From: Nitrospinaceae bacterium
GTDB taxonomy: Bacteria; Nitrospinota; Nitrospinia; Nitrospinales; VA-1
Direction: 5' to 3'
Length of the DNA: 50,956 nt
Assembly: GCA_029261475.1 (NCBI GenBank)
Contig: JAJDBG010000024.1
Span: 1 to 50,956 of the forward strand
Part shown: positions 27,083 to 37,239 of the stretch, piece after piece
Layout of the letters: every line of letters starts with the position of its first letter
How positions within the stretch are numbered: position 1 is the first letter of the stretch
Made by a program: the position numbers and the translations under genes
The notes under the pieces: generated by a model
What the model was told of the DNA's origin: nothing
Database searches by the model: none
Seen by the model: the letters and a program-made list of their open reading frames with translations, nothing else

Positions 27083-27856
27083 TTATGAATCCGAAAAACC
27101 TGAGGACATATAATCTAACTGCGAATCAAATGTATAGACATCACTCTGCGCAATACCAATTTCCGCCATCATCTCAGTGAAGTAAAAATAGTTCATCTCC
27201 TTTTTGAGGGTGCCAATCAGTCGAAGAACATCCTCCTTTTCAAGCAAATCGGGAATCAATTGAGCGCAATAATCTGATGGTGACAAAACCCAACCTCTGG
27301 GAGGGGACAACTGCATAGCCACAGATGGAAGTTCGGGAGAGTGAGACCGAAGTTGTGACCTCAAGCGTTCTTTTTCCAGATACTTCGCGCAATTGAACCG
27401 CAAAAGCACACCCTTTTCAAGGGGACTCGCCTTTTCCCAAAAAGCTTGCGCGGTCTTGAAATCTTTGTCAGTTCTCAATCCCTTCAATGCATTCTCTTTA
27501 CTTTGATGAATTTCGGCGCGACTCTCTTTAGTCTTGGCCCGCAGTTCCAATTCTTTTTCCCACTCTGCGATACGAAATTCTTTATCTTTCCTTCGTTTCT
27601 TGTAAAAATTCTTGTGCCGGAGTTCTAAAACTTCCTCATAAGTCATTGCATCTACTTCATCGTACAAAGCTCTCGCCTTCGTAAAATGAAAAGATTTTAA
27701 CTCTTCACTCATCACAGCATGCTTGTCAGGATCTTTTTCCTTAATTTCCGCCCACTTCGCTTTTAGCATCGGCTCATAATGGAGCCATGCCAAATAGCTA
27801 CTTGCAAAAAAAAGTACCAATCCAAGCACTGAAATTTTGATGATTTTTCCCAGCAT
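27083..27856 (-). CDS. Unrecognised membrane-anchored charged protein
   Basis: A 257-residue protein with one N-terminal membrane helix (about residues 7-25) and then an entirely soluble, very charged, mostly helical domain. Residues about 55-150 are rich in Lys, Arg and Glu and look coiled-coil-forming (RRKDKEFRIAEWEKELELRAKTKESRAE). I do not recognise a family; lipase-chaperone-like layouts came to mind but no signature supports it. It stands alone on the minus strand between the GT-C/TPR gene and an accessory segment. Confidence 0.6.
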   Translation of the reverse strand: MLGKIIKISVLGLVLFFASSYLAWLHYEPMLKAKWAEIKEKDPDKHAVMSEELKSFHFTKARALYDEVDAMTYEEVLELRHKNFYKKRRKDKEFRIAEWEKELELRAKTKESRAEIHQSKENALKGLRTDKDFKTAQAFWEKASPLEKGVLLRFNCAKYLEKERLRSQLRSHSPELPSVAMQLSPPRGWVLSPSDYCAQLIPDLLEKEDVLRLIGTLKKEMNYFYFTEMMAEIGIAQSDVYTFDSQLDYMSSGFSDS

Positions 27857-28274
27857 TTCCCGAACCCAGTAAAGTTTTACAAAACCAATCCTTTCTTATC
27901 GGCCCAAATACGTTCCCCCTAAAGTCCCATAAAGCATCCAAAGTCCCCATGAGACTCTGGTAAAATTCCATGAAGCTACCACCACCGTCCCCAATTCCTC
28001 TCCTTAAGTCCACCGACCACAACAGAGAGGCGGAAAGGGCCAAATAATGAACGACAGGAATATTTGTGTTCAATTGATCTTTTTAAAAAACTTCGATTCA
28101 TTTATATTGAGCTGTTCTATATCCCAAAACAAAAACACGGTAAAATGCGATACTGTCTCTCATCGACTACAAACGACAGCAAAAAATGAAACAACAAGGT
28201 GTCTATAAATCTAGGGGCGCATCAAAGCTTCTTCTTTTAAGCATTCAATATTCACGCTAGGTGGGAGGACTCTG
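27857..28274. other. Non-coding gap at the left edge of the RelA/SpoT accessory segment
   Basis: No convincing gene. The composition changes from mixed to strongly A+T-rich near 28040. The dispersed repeat copy 3 lies at 28181-28235. GGGAGG at 28262-28267 is the ribosome binding site of the next gene. Confidence 0.4.
28181..28235 (+). repeat. Dispersed repeat, copy 3 (before RelA/SpoT gene)
   Basis: AAATGAAACAACAAGGT (28184-28200), then TAAATCTAGGGGCGCATCAAAG (shared with 12273-12292 apart from a short insertion). Same order of blocks as after dtd. Confidence 0.4.
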
Positions 28275-29327
28275 ATGCCATCGGTTAATTATGACGAAAA
28301 AAAAGCTCGCTTCATTGCTTACTACAATACTAACAACTCTAAACTCGAAGGAGCTGCAAGATATTTCAAAGACACGATTCATTCCATTCTAAAATTTAAC
28401 AACGAAATAAGTAATCCAGAAGTTATTTCCAGGGTAAAGGAATGCAACGAATCAATTAGCAAATTTAAACTAAAATACCTAACTGACCTAGAGCGGAAGG
28501 GAGAAGACTATAACATCGAAAAGCATATCACCGACTTAATAGGAATCCGGGTCATTTGCCTCTATGAAAAAGAAATTGACACTATAGAAGAACTCCTTTC
28601 AAAAGAATTTGAGGTGATCGGCGTTACAAATAAATCTTTAAAATTGGAGACCAGTGAAAACACATTTGGATACAAGGGGTTACATTTAGACTTAAAGCTC
28701 GCAACCCATAGAACTAAAACGGCTGAAAATAAAAATTATGAAGATTTTCAGTTTGAAGTCCAAATCAGAACTAATATTCAAGATGCCTGGAGCGTCCTGG
28801 ACCATGCGATTAAGTACAAGAAAAATGTCCCCACATCTTTGAAAAGAAGAATCAACAGACTAGCCGCTCTATTTGAAATCGCCGACCAAGAATTTGGATC
28901 ACTCAAAGAAACCAGTGATTCAATCCGGGAAGAAAAATCAAAAGACTCAATCATAGACTCAGAAGAATTGAATGCCTTCAATTGTTTTCACCTTGCAAAC
29001 GCAAGTTTCTCAGATTCAGATTTTGTTTTCGTCCCCGAGCATATTGATAATTTTGTATCCGAAATTCAACGTTTGTACGGAAATGTACAGAGCAAACCTT
29101 TTACAATCGGTGAATTGCGCCTTAGTTTAGAAAAAAATAAAGCCACAATCGATAAATATAGCGATTACCTCTATAAGGAAGGTAGCTATACGATGAACCC
29201 TTTTACCCGCATCAGGCATTCATTGTATTGCTTAGACAAAAATTCATTTAAATATATTCTATTCAATCAACAACGTAAAAATTTTGATAATTGGATCAAA
29301 CAAGAGAATAGTCAGGCGAACATCTAG
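28275..29327 (+). CDS. RelA/SpoT-domain protein (possible small alarmone synthetase)
   Basis: A 350-residue protein. The N-terminal half is a RelA/SpoT synthetase domain: KFKLKYL near 65-69, ITDLIGIRVI at 85-94, GYKGLH at 132-137 (the Tyr that stacks on the nucleotide), and FEVQIRT...AWSVLDH at 160-177 with the catalytic Glu161. It should transfer pyrophosphate from ATP to GTP or another acceptor. There is no HD hydrolase domain. The C-terminal 140 residues are not a TGS or ACT domain and I do not recognise them; a toxic alarmone synthetase with a fused control domain, such as CapRel-type defence proteins, is possible. The gene is A+T-rich and isolated, so it is probably accessory. Confidence 0.75.
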   Translation: MPSVNYDEKKARFIAYYNTNNSKLEGAARYFKDTIHSILKFNNEISNPEVISRVKECNESISKFKLKYLTDLERKGEDYNIEKHITDLIGIRVICLYEKEIDTIEELLSKEFEVIGVTNKSLKLETSENTFGYKGLHLDLKLATHRTKTAENKNYEDFQFEVQIRTNIQDAWSVLDHAIKYKKNVPTSLKRRINRLAALFEIADQEFGSLKETSDSIREEKSKDSIIDSEELNAFNCFHLANASFSDSDFVFVPEHIDNFVSEIQRLYGNVQSKPFTIGELRLSLEKNKATIDKYSDYLYKEGSYTMNPFTRIRHSLYCLDKNSFKYILFNQQRKNFDNWIKQENSQANI

Positions 29328-29484
29328 CATCAATCCGATCAAACAAATTACAAATTAAAAAAACATTCTCTTTTACTGTTTTCAAAAAATCAATGCCCCC
29401 CTAGGTTCGCCTCCGATCCCCGCAAATCTGCAGGCGTCGGATTGGAAAACACTGGTCAGTGAACTGCTGAAAGATTTTTCCAAA

Positions 29485-29988
29485 TTGGAAATGTGGAATG
29501 AAAAAGTTGCTGGTAGCACCATCCGTATCATCGGGTTGGGGGACTACACACCCACTGCGCCTATGGCAAATGCAAAGCCCAAAGTGATGAGTCCAGCCCA
29601 ACCGGAGAAAGCAAGAACCCAACCTCTTGCCCACCCGCGTAAAAAATTCAAACGACCGGAGCCGCCCAAACGCGCCCGGGAGCTTATCCCCACGCACCCT
29701 CTGGCGAAACTTCCTTCTCATGTTTTTATGGAACCGGCGATCACCAATTACCTGCTCGAAAACAATGTGGACATACCGCCAGAATTTAAGAAAGAGTATG
29801 GATTGTCCGACGAATCGGAAGAGGACGGTTATGAGTCTTTCATGCGCAATCGGGAAAGCTATCCTATCCCAAACGAGATATACAACGATCCCGCTTTTGA
29901 CGAATACCTGAAAGCCGTGGGCCTGCCCAAACCGCCGCAAATCCCCGTCGGTTTCAAGAAGATCGATTCGAGCAAAGCGATGCGCTGA
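29485..29988 (+). CDS. Hypothetical protein, probably 5'-truncated
   Basis: A 167-residue ORF without a recognised family. It is Pro- and Lys-rich in the middle (LAHPRKKFKRPEPPKR) and acidic towards the end. The ATG at 29485 has no ribosome binding site, and the same frame reads back without any start codon to a stop at 29356, with plausible protein sequence from about 29401 (IPANLQASDWKTLVSELLKD). Composition changes sharply at about 29395, where the A+T-rich flank of the RelA/SpoT gene ends. The natural reading is a gene whose 5' part was replaced when the accessory segment arrived. Confidence 0.5.
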   Translation: MEMWNEKVAGSTIRIIGLGDYTPTAPMANAKPKVMSPAQPEKARTQPLAHPRKKFKRPEPPKRARELIPTHPLAKLPSHVFMEPAITNYLLENNVDIPPEFKKEYGLSDESEEDGYESFMRNRESYPIPNEIYNDPAFDEYLKAVGLPKPPQIPVGFKKIDSSKAMR

Positions 29989-30060
29989 TGCGTTGCTTCT
30001 AAAACTGCCTGCTCACTTCAGAGGCGACTCGTCGATGGTTGATTCCCAGTTTTAGAAAGA

Positions 30061-31152
30061 TCAATCCTTCCTTGTGATTTCGAAGCGGTCAAAAGATTCC
30101 ACTCCAGGGGCTTTGCCATCACATTCCAGTCGAATGCCTTTCCAAAACTTTTTATGCGACTTCCAACGTGGATTTTCTTCTCCCGCTGGGTTGGCGCACA
30201 CTCGATAGGTTGTGCCGACAATCTTTTCTGGCGTGATATCGAGAATCACAAAATGATTCATCAAGGCACGTTTGGCGAGTGCATTAAAAACTTCGGGAGG
30301 TGCCGTCTTACTGGCTTTCTTTTGCATATCCGCAAAGGGTTTGAGCAAGGCTCCTCCTCCGCCCGAAACGATATGGGTCGTCCCTTGCCCCTTATAATAT
30401 GAATTTGATTTCAAAACGGACAAGGCACCCTCTTTTTCCGGCCCGGTCATTGGGTAAAAACGTTCGTAGGAATGTTGATTGCCCGAGAAGGTGAGGTCTG
30501 GCTTCAAGTCATTGACTTCCTTCAAAGCCGTTTTTCGTTTATCAACGAACCATGCCGTCGTGACCGCAGGCTCGTGATAGACCAGCACCACCCATTTTCC
30601 CGCTTTGCGCGCACTTTCGATACGTGGAGCAAGCCATTCCGCAGGGTCTTTCCAGGGATAATTATCAACAACCCCAAACAGCACCGGCCCCAAAGTCAAT
30701 GTCCCTTCCAATGCACGTGGGTGAGGTAAAGAATCTTTTGCAGGAATAGCATCTAATGCCGTTCCCATCACCGCAATTTTATTCCAGCAACCCGAAGCCT
30801 TGGGTTTCCACTTTTCAGGAGGCAGATCATTATCCCCCGCAACAAACAAACGCGCAGGAAAGGGATCGACCAAAGTTTCCTTGACCTCGCGAATGTATTT
30901 GGGTTTGCAGTCGGAAGGAAAAAATTGCGGCTGATACACAAAATCTCCCAGATGAACCAATAAATCCGGCTCGCTTTCGCGCAATGCTTTTTGAACCGCT
31001 AAAAATCCAGGCCGATAGGCACGTTCACCGATCCCCGTATCGCCAACGATAGCAACACGAAAAGCCTTGCCCTTTTCAGCAACCTCTCCCTGTGCGGAAA
31101 TGGGAAGCATCGTGCTAATCACAAACAACGTAAAAATCCTGAGGGGCTTCAT
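30061..31152 (-). CDS. Secreted calcineurin-like metallophosphoesterase
   Basis: A 363-residue periplasmic or secreted protein with a signal peptide (about 1-22, ending SAQG). The binuclear metal motifs are in order: VAIVGDTG, VHLGDFVYQ, GDND, VLVYHEP and SGNQHSYER, the layout of purple-acid-phosphatase-like enzymes. It should hydrolyse phosphomonoesters or diesters; the substrate is unknown. I chose ATG 31152 over an overlapping GTG at 31155. It follows arsC with essentially no gap, so the two are likely co-transcribed. Confidence 0.82.
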   Translation of the reverse strand: MKPLRIFTLFVISTMLPISAQGEVAEKGKAFRVAIVGDTGIGERAYRPGFLAVQKALRESEPDLLVHLGDFVYQPQFFPSDCKPKYIREVKETLVDPFPARLFVAGDNDLPPEKWKPKASGCWNKIAVMGTALDAIPAKDSLPHPRALEGTLTLGPVLFGVVDNYPWKDPAEWLAPRIESARKAGKWVVLVYHEPAVTTAWFVDKRKTALKEVNDLKPDLTFSGNQHSYERFYPMTGPEKEGALSVLKSNSYYKGQGTTHIVSGGGGALLKPFADMQKKASKTAPPEVFNALAKRALMNHFVILDITPEKIVGTTYRVCANPAGEENPRWKSHKKFWKGIRLECDGKAPGVESFDRFEITRKD

Positions 31153-31154
31153 CA

Positions 31155-31595
31155 CTATAATTTCTCCAAAGATTCCGGTAATGTTTCTATAAAGGAACGA
31201 ATCTCATCGCGCACACGCCGAAAATGTGACAACGCTTCCTCTTCGGTCTTGGCCGTTTGCGCCAAACGAGGCGGATCGTCGAAGCCGTTATGAATGATCT
31301 TAGTGGCTCCCGGGAAATAGGGACAGTGTTCATTCGCATGACCACAAACGGTGACCACATAATCAAACTCGATCTCCGCCACCTCTTCGACCCTCTGTGA
31401 TTGCTGGCCTGAAATATCCACCCCAGCCTCACTCATAACCTGAACCGCTCTCGGGTTGAGTCCCTGCGCCGATAAGCCTGCCGAATAGGCTTGCAAAGTA
31501 TCTCCACGAAGATTGCGCGCCCAGCCTTCCGCCATCTGACTTCGACAAGAATTACCCGTGCAAAGGAAAAGTATTTTTTTCGGAAAATCTCGCAT
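31155..31595 (-). CDS. arsC: Arsenate reductase, thioredoxin-coupled ArsC (LMW-phosphatase fold)
   Basis: A 146-residue enzyme with the P-loop LCTGNSCRSQ (C12, C17) and the redox pair C84/C91 in VTVCGHANEHCP, matching Cys10/Cys82/Cys89 of the thioredoxin-linked ArsC. HNGFDDPPRLA and FRRVRDEI are also canonical. It reduces arsenate to arsenite in the cytoplasm; no arsB, acr3 or arsR is next to it, so arsenite export must be encoded elsewhere. ATG 31595 is chosen; a GTG at 31607 would add four residues. Confidence 0.92.
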   Translation of the reverse strand: MRDFPKKILFLCTGNSCRSQMAEGWARNLRGDTLQAYSAGLSAQGLNPRAVQVMSEAGVDISGQQSQRVEEVAEIEFDYVVTVCGHANEHCPYFPGATKIIHNGFDDPPRLAQTAKTEEEALSHFRRVRDEIRSFIETLPESLEKL

Positions 31596-31727
31596 GATTG
31601 TTGTCACTTGGAATTAATAATTTCACCAATAAAAAACCACGTTATATTATAAGGATATAAAAATACTTTCCTAACGGATTTTTAGACACGGCAAACCGTT
31701 AGCAACGAATACAAAAGGAGTAGAGAT

Positions 31728-33161
31728 TTGTTTCCCCCTAAAGTTTTACGATATCTTTTCTTATCCCTATTTTACCTTTTATACGCCCTACCCGCATTTG
31801 CAGGAGATCATTGGCTTGGGATTTACTTCAAAGACAAAAAAATCGGTTTTACTCATTCGCAAACGGTTGCAGGACCCAAGGGGAAAACCGTGACTTCAAA
31901 AACTTACCTCAGAATGAGTTCGGAAGGCATCGACCAGTCCACCACATTCACCCAGACCAGTCACCTCAATGCAAAAGGAACCTTGATTGATTTCTCACTG
32001 TTACAGGAGATCATGGGAAGTCGGCAACGCATACAAGGCCGGGTCGAAGGCGACCGATTCATCTACCGAGTTCGGGGTGAAGGATTTGATCGAGAGCGTT
32101 CGTTATCATTCGTTCCAGAATTTTTCATCTCTGCAAATTACATCGACAAGATTGTGCGCGAAGGCTTGGTTCCCGGACGCAAAGGGGAATTGCCATTGAT
32201 GACAGAATCGTTCCAGATGTTGAGTCCATTGAAATACGATATTCAAGGTCAGGAACTTTTGGAAATCCAAGGTGAGAAACGAGAAACCTATATCATCTAT
32301 CAAAATATGTCCGGCATGGAAAGTCGTACATGGATCACCGCAGATGGGGAAATATTAAAAGAAACAACTGGCAACGGCTTCAACTCAATATGGGAACCCG
32401 AAGGAAAAGCCAAAGACCTTGGCGATGAAATCTTTTCTGTAAGTAGTTTCATCACCTTCAGTCTGGTTAAAATTGCCAAGCCCATTAAAAATCCACGAGA
32501 ACTCAAAAGTCAGACTTTTCAATTTCGCCAATTGAGCCGCGCAGATTTGATCCCTGAAGACCATCGACAAAAAATCATTCATTCTCAAAAGGTGGAAGAC
32601 GGCAGTCACACCACAATTGTACAAGTGGATGCAGAGCTTGAAGAACCCACAAAGAAGATCAAGTTCCCCGTGACCGATCCTGCTTTCTCGCGCTATCTCG
32701 AAGATTCACCACAAGTCCAATCTAATCACGCCATGATCCGCGCTCTCGGTAAAGAATTAGTGGAAGACAATAGCGACGCCTGGAAGGCCGCAAAAGATAT
32801 CAACCTCTGGGTCGATAGCAATTTGGAAAAAGCACTCGTCGACTCAGCCACCGCTCTCGACGCATTGCGGAACCGACGCGGCGAGTGCCAATCCCACACC
32901 TATTTATTCGCCGCCATCGCGCGTTCCGTTGGCATCCCCACCAAAATCGTCAATGGACTCGTCTACTCAGAAAAAGACGGAGGGTTTCTTTATCATGCTT
33001 GGCCAGAAGTCTATGTAGGAGAGTGGCGCGCTTTGGACCCGACACTCGGGCAAAATCGGGTAGACGCCTCACATATCAAGCTCTTAGAGGAAGAAGAGAC
33101 GGCCCCCATCCGACTGATGGAATTCATCGGAAAAGTCAAAATGGAAGTGGTTGAAAAATAA
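31728..33161 (+). CDS. Exported transglutaminase-like domain protein
   Basis: A 477-residue protein with a signal peptide (about 1-25, ending PAFA). The C-terminal transglutaminase-like (cysteine protease fold) domain has RRGECQSHTYLFAAIARSVGIP with Cys387, YHAWPEVYV with His423 and ALDPTLG with the Asp, so the triad is complete. The N-terminal 330 residues are beta-rich and resemble the unknown domains often fused to such enzymes. It probably acts as a peptidase or amide-crosslinking enzyme in the periplasm. The start is TTG 31728 with AAAGGAG 7 nt upstream. Confidence 0.82.
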   Translation: MFPPKVLRYLFLSLFYLLYALPAFAGDHWLGIYFKDKKIGFTHSQTVAGPKGKTVTSKTYLRMSSEGIDQSTTFTQTSHLNAKGTLIDFSLLQEIMGSRQRIQGRVEGDRFIYRVRGEGFDRERSLSFVPEFFISANYIDKIVREGLVPGRKGELPLMTESFQMLSPLKYDIQGQELLEIQGEKRETYIIYQNMSGMESRTWITADGEILKETTGNGFNSIWEPEGKAKDLGDEIFSVSSFITFSLVKIAKPIKNPRELKSQTFQFRQLSRADLIPEDHRQKIIHSQKVEDGSHTTIVQVDAELEEPTKKIKFPVTDPAFSRYLEDSPQVQSNHAMIRALGKELVEDNSDAWKAAKDINLWVDSNLEKALVDSATALDALRNRRGECQSHTYLFAAIARSVGIPTKIVNGLVYSEKDGGFLYHAWPEVYVGEWRALDPTLGQNRVDASHIKLLEEEETAPIRLMEFIGKVKMEVVEK

Positions 33162-33365
33162 GCTTTTAAAAGCCTACCTTTTCAACCCGCGAAAAATAAA
33201 GTTCTGCGCAGGGTCACCTCGCTTTCAGCCAGAAATAACAAGGCTAAATGGCCCCCATGCGTAAAAATTCCACACATTAAAATACATACACAGTAAATAT
33301 ATATGCGCTGTTAACCCTTTAATTATTGGGAGTTATGCGCCTAGGAAAAAATAGACAAAAAGCCG

Positions 33366-33418
33366 TTGACAACCCAACATATAGTGCTAAAGTGTTCAGC
33401 AACCGCAATATATTGTGG
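33366..33418 (+). promoter_or_regulatory. nrdJ promoter with two NrdR boxes
   Basis: TTGACA at 33366-33371, a 16-bp spacer and an extended -10 TGC-TAAAGT at 33385-33393. Two NrdR-box-like 16-mers lie at 33373-33388 (CCCAACATATAGTGCT) and 33403-33418 (CCGCAATATATTGTGG, nearly perfect palindrome), 30 bp apart, the phase expected for cooperative NrdR binding. The first overlaps the core promoter, so NrdR-dATP should repress. Confidence 0.75.
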
Positions 33419-33524
33419 AATATTGAGTTATCGGCACAATCAGTAAATAATTGACAGCCAATAGAAACAAGATCAAACATCAAACAGGCTATTAGAATAG
33501 GAAGAAAGATATGCGGAGGTTTTT

Positions 33525-36500
33525 GTGTTAATCCATCGGAATTTTACCCAAGATCAGAAAGACCCTTATACGGGGATCAAATTTGTAGAACGCACCTCGA
33601 AGATAACGAATGCAGATGGTTCTGTCGTGTCCTCTATCGAGGGAGTGATGGCCCCTGACTTCTGGTCTCAGGTTGCGGTGGATATACTCGCCCAAAAATA
33701 CTTCCGCAAAGCCGGTATTCCTGCCAGCTTAAAAAGTAAAAAAGAAGAAGGCATTCCAGACTGGCTCCAGGCTTCTGAAGGCAACCCTGAGGGAATTGTA
33801 TCTCTTCCCACAGACAAACGATTCACGGGTGAAACAGACGCACGTCAAGTCTTTCGCCGTTTAGCCGGTTGCTGGACTTATTGGGGCTGGAAGAATAAAT
33901 GCTTTGAAAACGAAGAAAACGCTCGTGCCTACTTCGACGAAATGCAATACATGCTGGTTCGTCAAATGGCCGCACCCAATTCCCCGCAATGGTTCAACAC
34001 AGGCCTGAACTGGGCGTATGGAATCGAAGGTCCCTCACAAGGACATCATTATTTTGATCCAGAATCCGGTCAACTGATGCGCTCCAAAAGTGCGTATGAA
34101 CGACCTCAACCGCATGCCTGCTTTATTATGTCCGTTAAGGACGACCTCGTGGGCGATGGCGGTATCATGGATTTATGGCGTCAAGAAGCCCGTCTGTTCA
34201 AATATGGCTCCGGCACGGGGAGTAATTTTTCATCCCTGCGTGGATCGGGAGAACCGCTTTCTGGCGGTGGCAAATCATCGGGTTTAATGAGTTTTCTGAA
34301 AATTGGAGACCGTGCCGCAGGTGCTATAAAATCGGGAGGCACCACTCGACGCGCCGCTAAAATGGTGACCCTTGATGCGGACCATCCTGACATCGAAGAA
34401 TTTGTCGAATGGAAAGTAAAAGAAGAAAGAAAAGTTGCCGCACTTGCGACGGGAAGCCGTGTTTGTCGAAAACACCTGAAAAATATTTTAGATTCCTGCT
34501 GGAACTCCGACGAATCCGAATCCACTCGATTCGACCTGAAGAAAAATAAAAAATTACGCAAAGCCGTACGCAGAGCCACTGAATCTTTTATCCCCGAAAA
34601 TTATATCTATCGGATGATTCAACTGGCCAAGCAAGGTTTCAAGGAAGTTCAATTTGAAGAGTTGGACACCAACTGGAACTCTGAATCTTATCTAACGGTA
34701 TCCGGTCAAAATTCGAACAACTCCGTGCGTTTGAGCAATGAATTTTTACAAGCTGTGGAATGCGACGATGATTGGAATCTAACACGCCGCACCGACGGTG
34801 CCACAATACGAACGATGAAGGCGCGAAACTTGTGGGATAAGATCAACGAGGCATCTTGGTCTTGTGCCGATCCGGGTCTGCAATTCGACACCACCATCAA
34901 CGAATGGCACACCTGCCCCGAGGGCGGTCGAATCAACGCATCCAACCCTTGCTCGGAATACATGTTTCTGGACGATACCGCCTGCAATCTCGCGTCTATC
35001 AACCTGATAAAATTTTACGACGAAGAAGCCTGCACCTTTCGGATAGAAGAGTTCCGGCATGCCTGCCGACTGTGGACTTTGACGCTCGAGATATCCGTCA
35101 TCATGGCGCAGTTCCCCAACGAAGCAATTGCTCAAAAAAGCTTTGAGTACCGAACGCTGGGCCTTGGCTACGCCAATCTGGGAGCTTTGTTGATGGTAAT
35201 GGGTATCCCTTACGACTCCGAACAGGGCCGCTCTATTTGTGGTGCCATCACAGCCATGCTGACCGGTTCTGCTTACGCAATGTCGGCTGAGATCTCTAGC
35301 GAATTGGGTCCCTTCCAGCAATATGAGAAAAACAAAAAACATATGCTACGCGTTATCCGGAACCATGCCCGCGCTGTTAGTTGTGCAACCCCTCAGGAAT
35401 ACGAGGGATTGACAATTTTCCCGCAAGGCATCAACCCAAAATTTTGCATCGACTACATCTTGGATGCCGCTAAGAAAGAATGGCGGGATGCTCTTGAGCT
35501 TGGCGAAAAAAATGGTTTCCGCAACGCACAAACCACCTGCATCGCGCCAACGGGCACGATCGGACTATTGATGGATTGCGACACAACAGGCATCGAGCCT
35601 GATTTTGCTCTCGTCAAATACAAAAAACTCGCAGGCGGTGGCTATTTCAAGATCATCAATCAATCCGTCCCCGGCGCGCTCAGAAAACTGGGCTATTCTC
35701 CCGAGCAGACTAAAGACATTGTCGATTATTGCGTGGGTTCAGGGAACATGGAAACCTCCCCTGGCATCAACCTCCAGGCATTAAAAGAGAAAGGCTTCAC
35801 TGAGTCTGCCTTAGATAGCATTCAAGCCGAGCTTCCCAAGGCTTTCGACATTACCTTTGCGTTCAACAAATTCGTATTAGGCGAGGATTTCTGCGTCAAC
35901 CAGCTCGGACTCGACCGCGATCAATTGAACCGTTTTGACTTCAATATGCTTGCCTCCCTCGGCTTTAGTTCCGAGGAGATCAGTAAAGCAAATGACGCTA
36001 TCTGCGGAACCATGACTGTCGAAAATGCACCTCATCTCAAACCCGAGCATTACCCCGTTTTCGACTGCGCAAGCAAGTGTGGCAAGTACGGGCAACGGTT
36101 CATCAAGCCCGAAGCTCATATTCGAATGATGGCGGCGAGCCAGCCTTTTCTTTCTGGCGCGATTTCCAAAACCATCAATATGCCAAACGATGCATTGCTC
36201 GACGATGTAGAGAAAGCACATATGCTTTCCTGGAAACTGGCATTGAAAGGAACGGCTGTTTATCGGGACGGCTCCAAATTGAGTCAACCTCTAAACAATG
36301 TAGCAACGGAAGACTTCAAGAGACTGGAAGAGGAAGATTTCGAGGACAAACAACCTCTTAAAATTGCAGCAAAAGTCATACAAAACGTTCGCAAACGACG
36401 CGCATTACCACATCGTCGTGACGGCTATACCCAAAAAGCCATGATCGGCGGCCACAAGCTTTATTTGCGAACGGGACAGTACGAAGATGGAAGTCTGGGC

Positions 36501-37202
36501 GAAATATTCATCGATATGCATAAGGAAGGTGCCGCCTTCCGAAGCTTGATGAACTGCTTTGCGATTTCTATCTCCATGGGTCTGCAGTACGGAGTGCCGC
36601 TAGAGGAGTTCGTTGATTCCTTCATTTTCACTCGCTTCGAGCCCAACGGCTTTGTTTCTGGAAATCAATCCATAAGCATGTCGACCTCGACCATCGATTA
36701 TATTTTCAGGGAATTGGCAATCAATTACCTGGGGCGCACCGACCTGGCACAAGTCACCGAAGAAGATGTTCGATCTGATGCCATAGGTAAAACAGAGCCT
36801 AGCTCCGACAAGAAAGTATCATCACCCGCTTCTTCCGAGCCTGCCACTGCCAAGCCTTCTTCTGAAACAACAGCGGAAGCCGTTGCCGGAGTCGCAGTCG
36901 CACAACCTGTTAAAACCGACGCAAGCCCCGCCAATACCAATGGCAATGGCCATAACGGGAATGGGAATGGGAATGGAAATGGGAACGGGAATGGTGCCGC
37001 AAAGGGGGAAAAAATAGCCCCGGCGACGACCTTGGGAGTTGCAACTTTGCAAGCCGCAAAGGACAGTGCCTCAGCTACGGCCATCGCAAAAATGAAAGGT
37101 TACGAAGGTGACCCTTGTTCCGAGTGCGGGTCCCTGACCCTGGTTCGAAACGGCACCTGCATGAAATGCATGACCTGTGGCGCAACCTCTGGTTGCTCCT
37201 GA
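33525..37202 (+). CDS. nrdJ: Adenosylcobalamin-dependent (class II) ribonucleotide reductase
   Basis: A 1225-residue class II ribonucleotide reductase that makes deoxyribonucleotides using adenosylcobalamin, independent of oxygen. The active-site segment [21 protein letters not shown] near residue 482 and the later [24 protein letters not shown] are signatures. A low-complexity Asn-Gly linker (residues about 1139-1158) joins the core to a C-terminal Cys-rich tail CSECG..C..C..CG..SGC (C1198 to C1224) that resembles the reductase-reducing or zinc-ribbon tail of this subclass. It starts at GTG 33525 with GGAGG at 33515-33519. Upstream NrdR boxes show its control. No class I or III genes are in view. 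Confidence 0.95.
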   Translation: MLIHRNFTQDQKDPYTGIKFVERTSKITNADGSVVSSIEGVMAPDFWSQVAVDILAQKYFRKAGIPASLKSKKEEGIPDWLQASEGNPEGIVSLPTDKRFTGETDARQVFRRLAGCWTYWGWKNKCFENEENARAYFDEMQYMLVRQMAAPNSPQWFNTGLNWAYGIEGPSQGHHYFDPESGQLMRSKSAYERPQPHACFIMSVKDDLVGDGGIMDLWRQEARLFKYGSGTGSNFSSLRGSGEPLSGGGKSSGLMSFLKIGDRAAGAIKSGGTTRRAAKMVTLDADHPDIEEFVEWKVKEERKVAALATGSRVCRKHLKNILDSCWNSDESESTRFDLKKNKKLRKAVRRATESFIPENYIYRMIQLAKQGFKEVQFEELDTNWNSESYLTVSGQNSNNSVRLSNEFLQAVECDDDWNLTRRTDGATIRTMKARNLWDKINEASWSCADPGLQFDTTINEWHTCPEGGRINASNPCSEYMFLDDTACNLASINLIKFYDEEACTFRIEEFRHACRLWTLTLEISVIMAQFPNEAIAQKSFEYRTLGLGYANLGALLMVMGIPYDSEQGRSICGAITAMLTGSAYAMSAEISSELGPFQQYEKNKKHMLRVIRNHARAVSCATPQEYEGLTIFPQGINPKFCIDYILDAAKKEWRDALELGEKNGFRNAQTTCIAPTGTIGLLMDCDTTGIEPDFALVKYKKLAGGGYFKIINQSVPGALRKLGYSPEQTKDIVDYCVGSGNMETSPGINLQALKEKGFTESALDSIQAELPKAFDITFAFNKFVLGEDFCVNQLGLDRDQLNRFDFNMLASLGFSSEEISKANDAICGTMTVENAPHLKPEHYPVFDCASKCGKYGQRFIKPEAHIRMMAASQPFLSGAISKTINMPNDALLDDVEKAHMLSWKLALKGTAVYRDGSKLSQPLNNVATEDFKRLEEEDFEDKQPLKIAAKVIQNVRKRRALPHRRDGYTQKAMIGGHKLYLRTGQYEDGSLGEIFIDMHKEGAAFRSLMNCFAISISMGLQYGVPLEEFVDSFIFTRFEPNGFVSGNQSISMSTSTIDYIFRELAINYLGRTDLAQVTEEDVRSDAIGKTEPSSDKKVSSPASSEPATAKPSSETTAEAVAGVAVAQPVKTDASPANTNGNGHNGNGNGNGNGNGNGAAKGEKIAPATTLGVATLQAAKDSASATAIAKMKGYEGDPCSECGSLTLVRNGTCMKCMTCGATSGCS
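36939..36995 (+). repeat. Asn-Gly hexanucleotide microsatellite in nrdJ
   Basis: Imperfect repeats of AATGGG/AATGGC/AACGGG encode about nine Asn-Gly pairs interrupted by a His, in the linker before the Cys-rich tail of NrdJ. Hexamer units keep the frame when the number changes. Confidence 0.85.
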
Positions 37203-37239
37203 AAAGTTTGACTGAACTATTCAAGTCAAAAAGTTCTTT

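Noticed and set aside
27798-28073. 91-codon minus-strand frame upstream of the coiled protein
   Set aside because: Starts in non-coding sequence and overlaps the N-terminus of the 27083-27856 gene in another frame; no motif or ribosome binding site.
29401-29940. 179-codon minus-strand frame
   Set aside because: Overlaps the plus-strand ORF; the plus reading has normal codon and residue use, while the minus reading is rich in Arg, Phe and Cys without family features.
36725-37084. 119-codon frame antisense to the nrdJ linker
   Set aside because: Pro-Phe repeats are simply the reverse reading of the Asn-Gly microsatellite.
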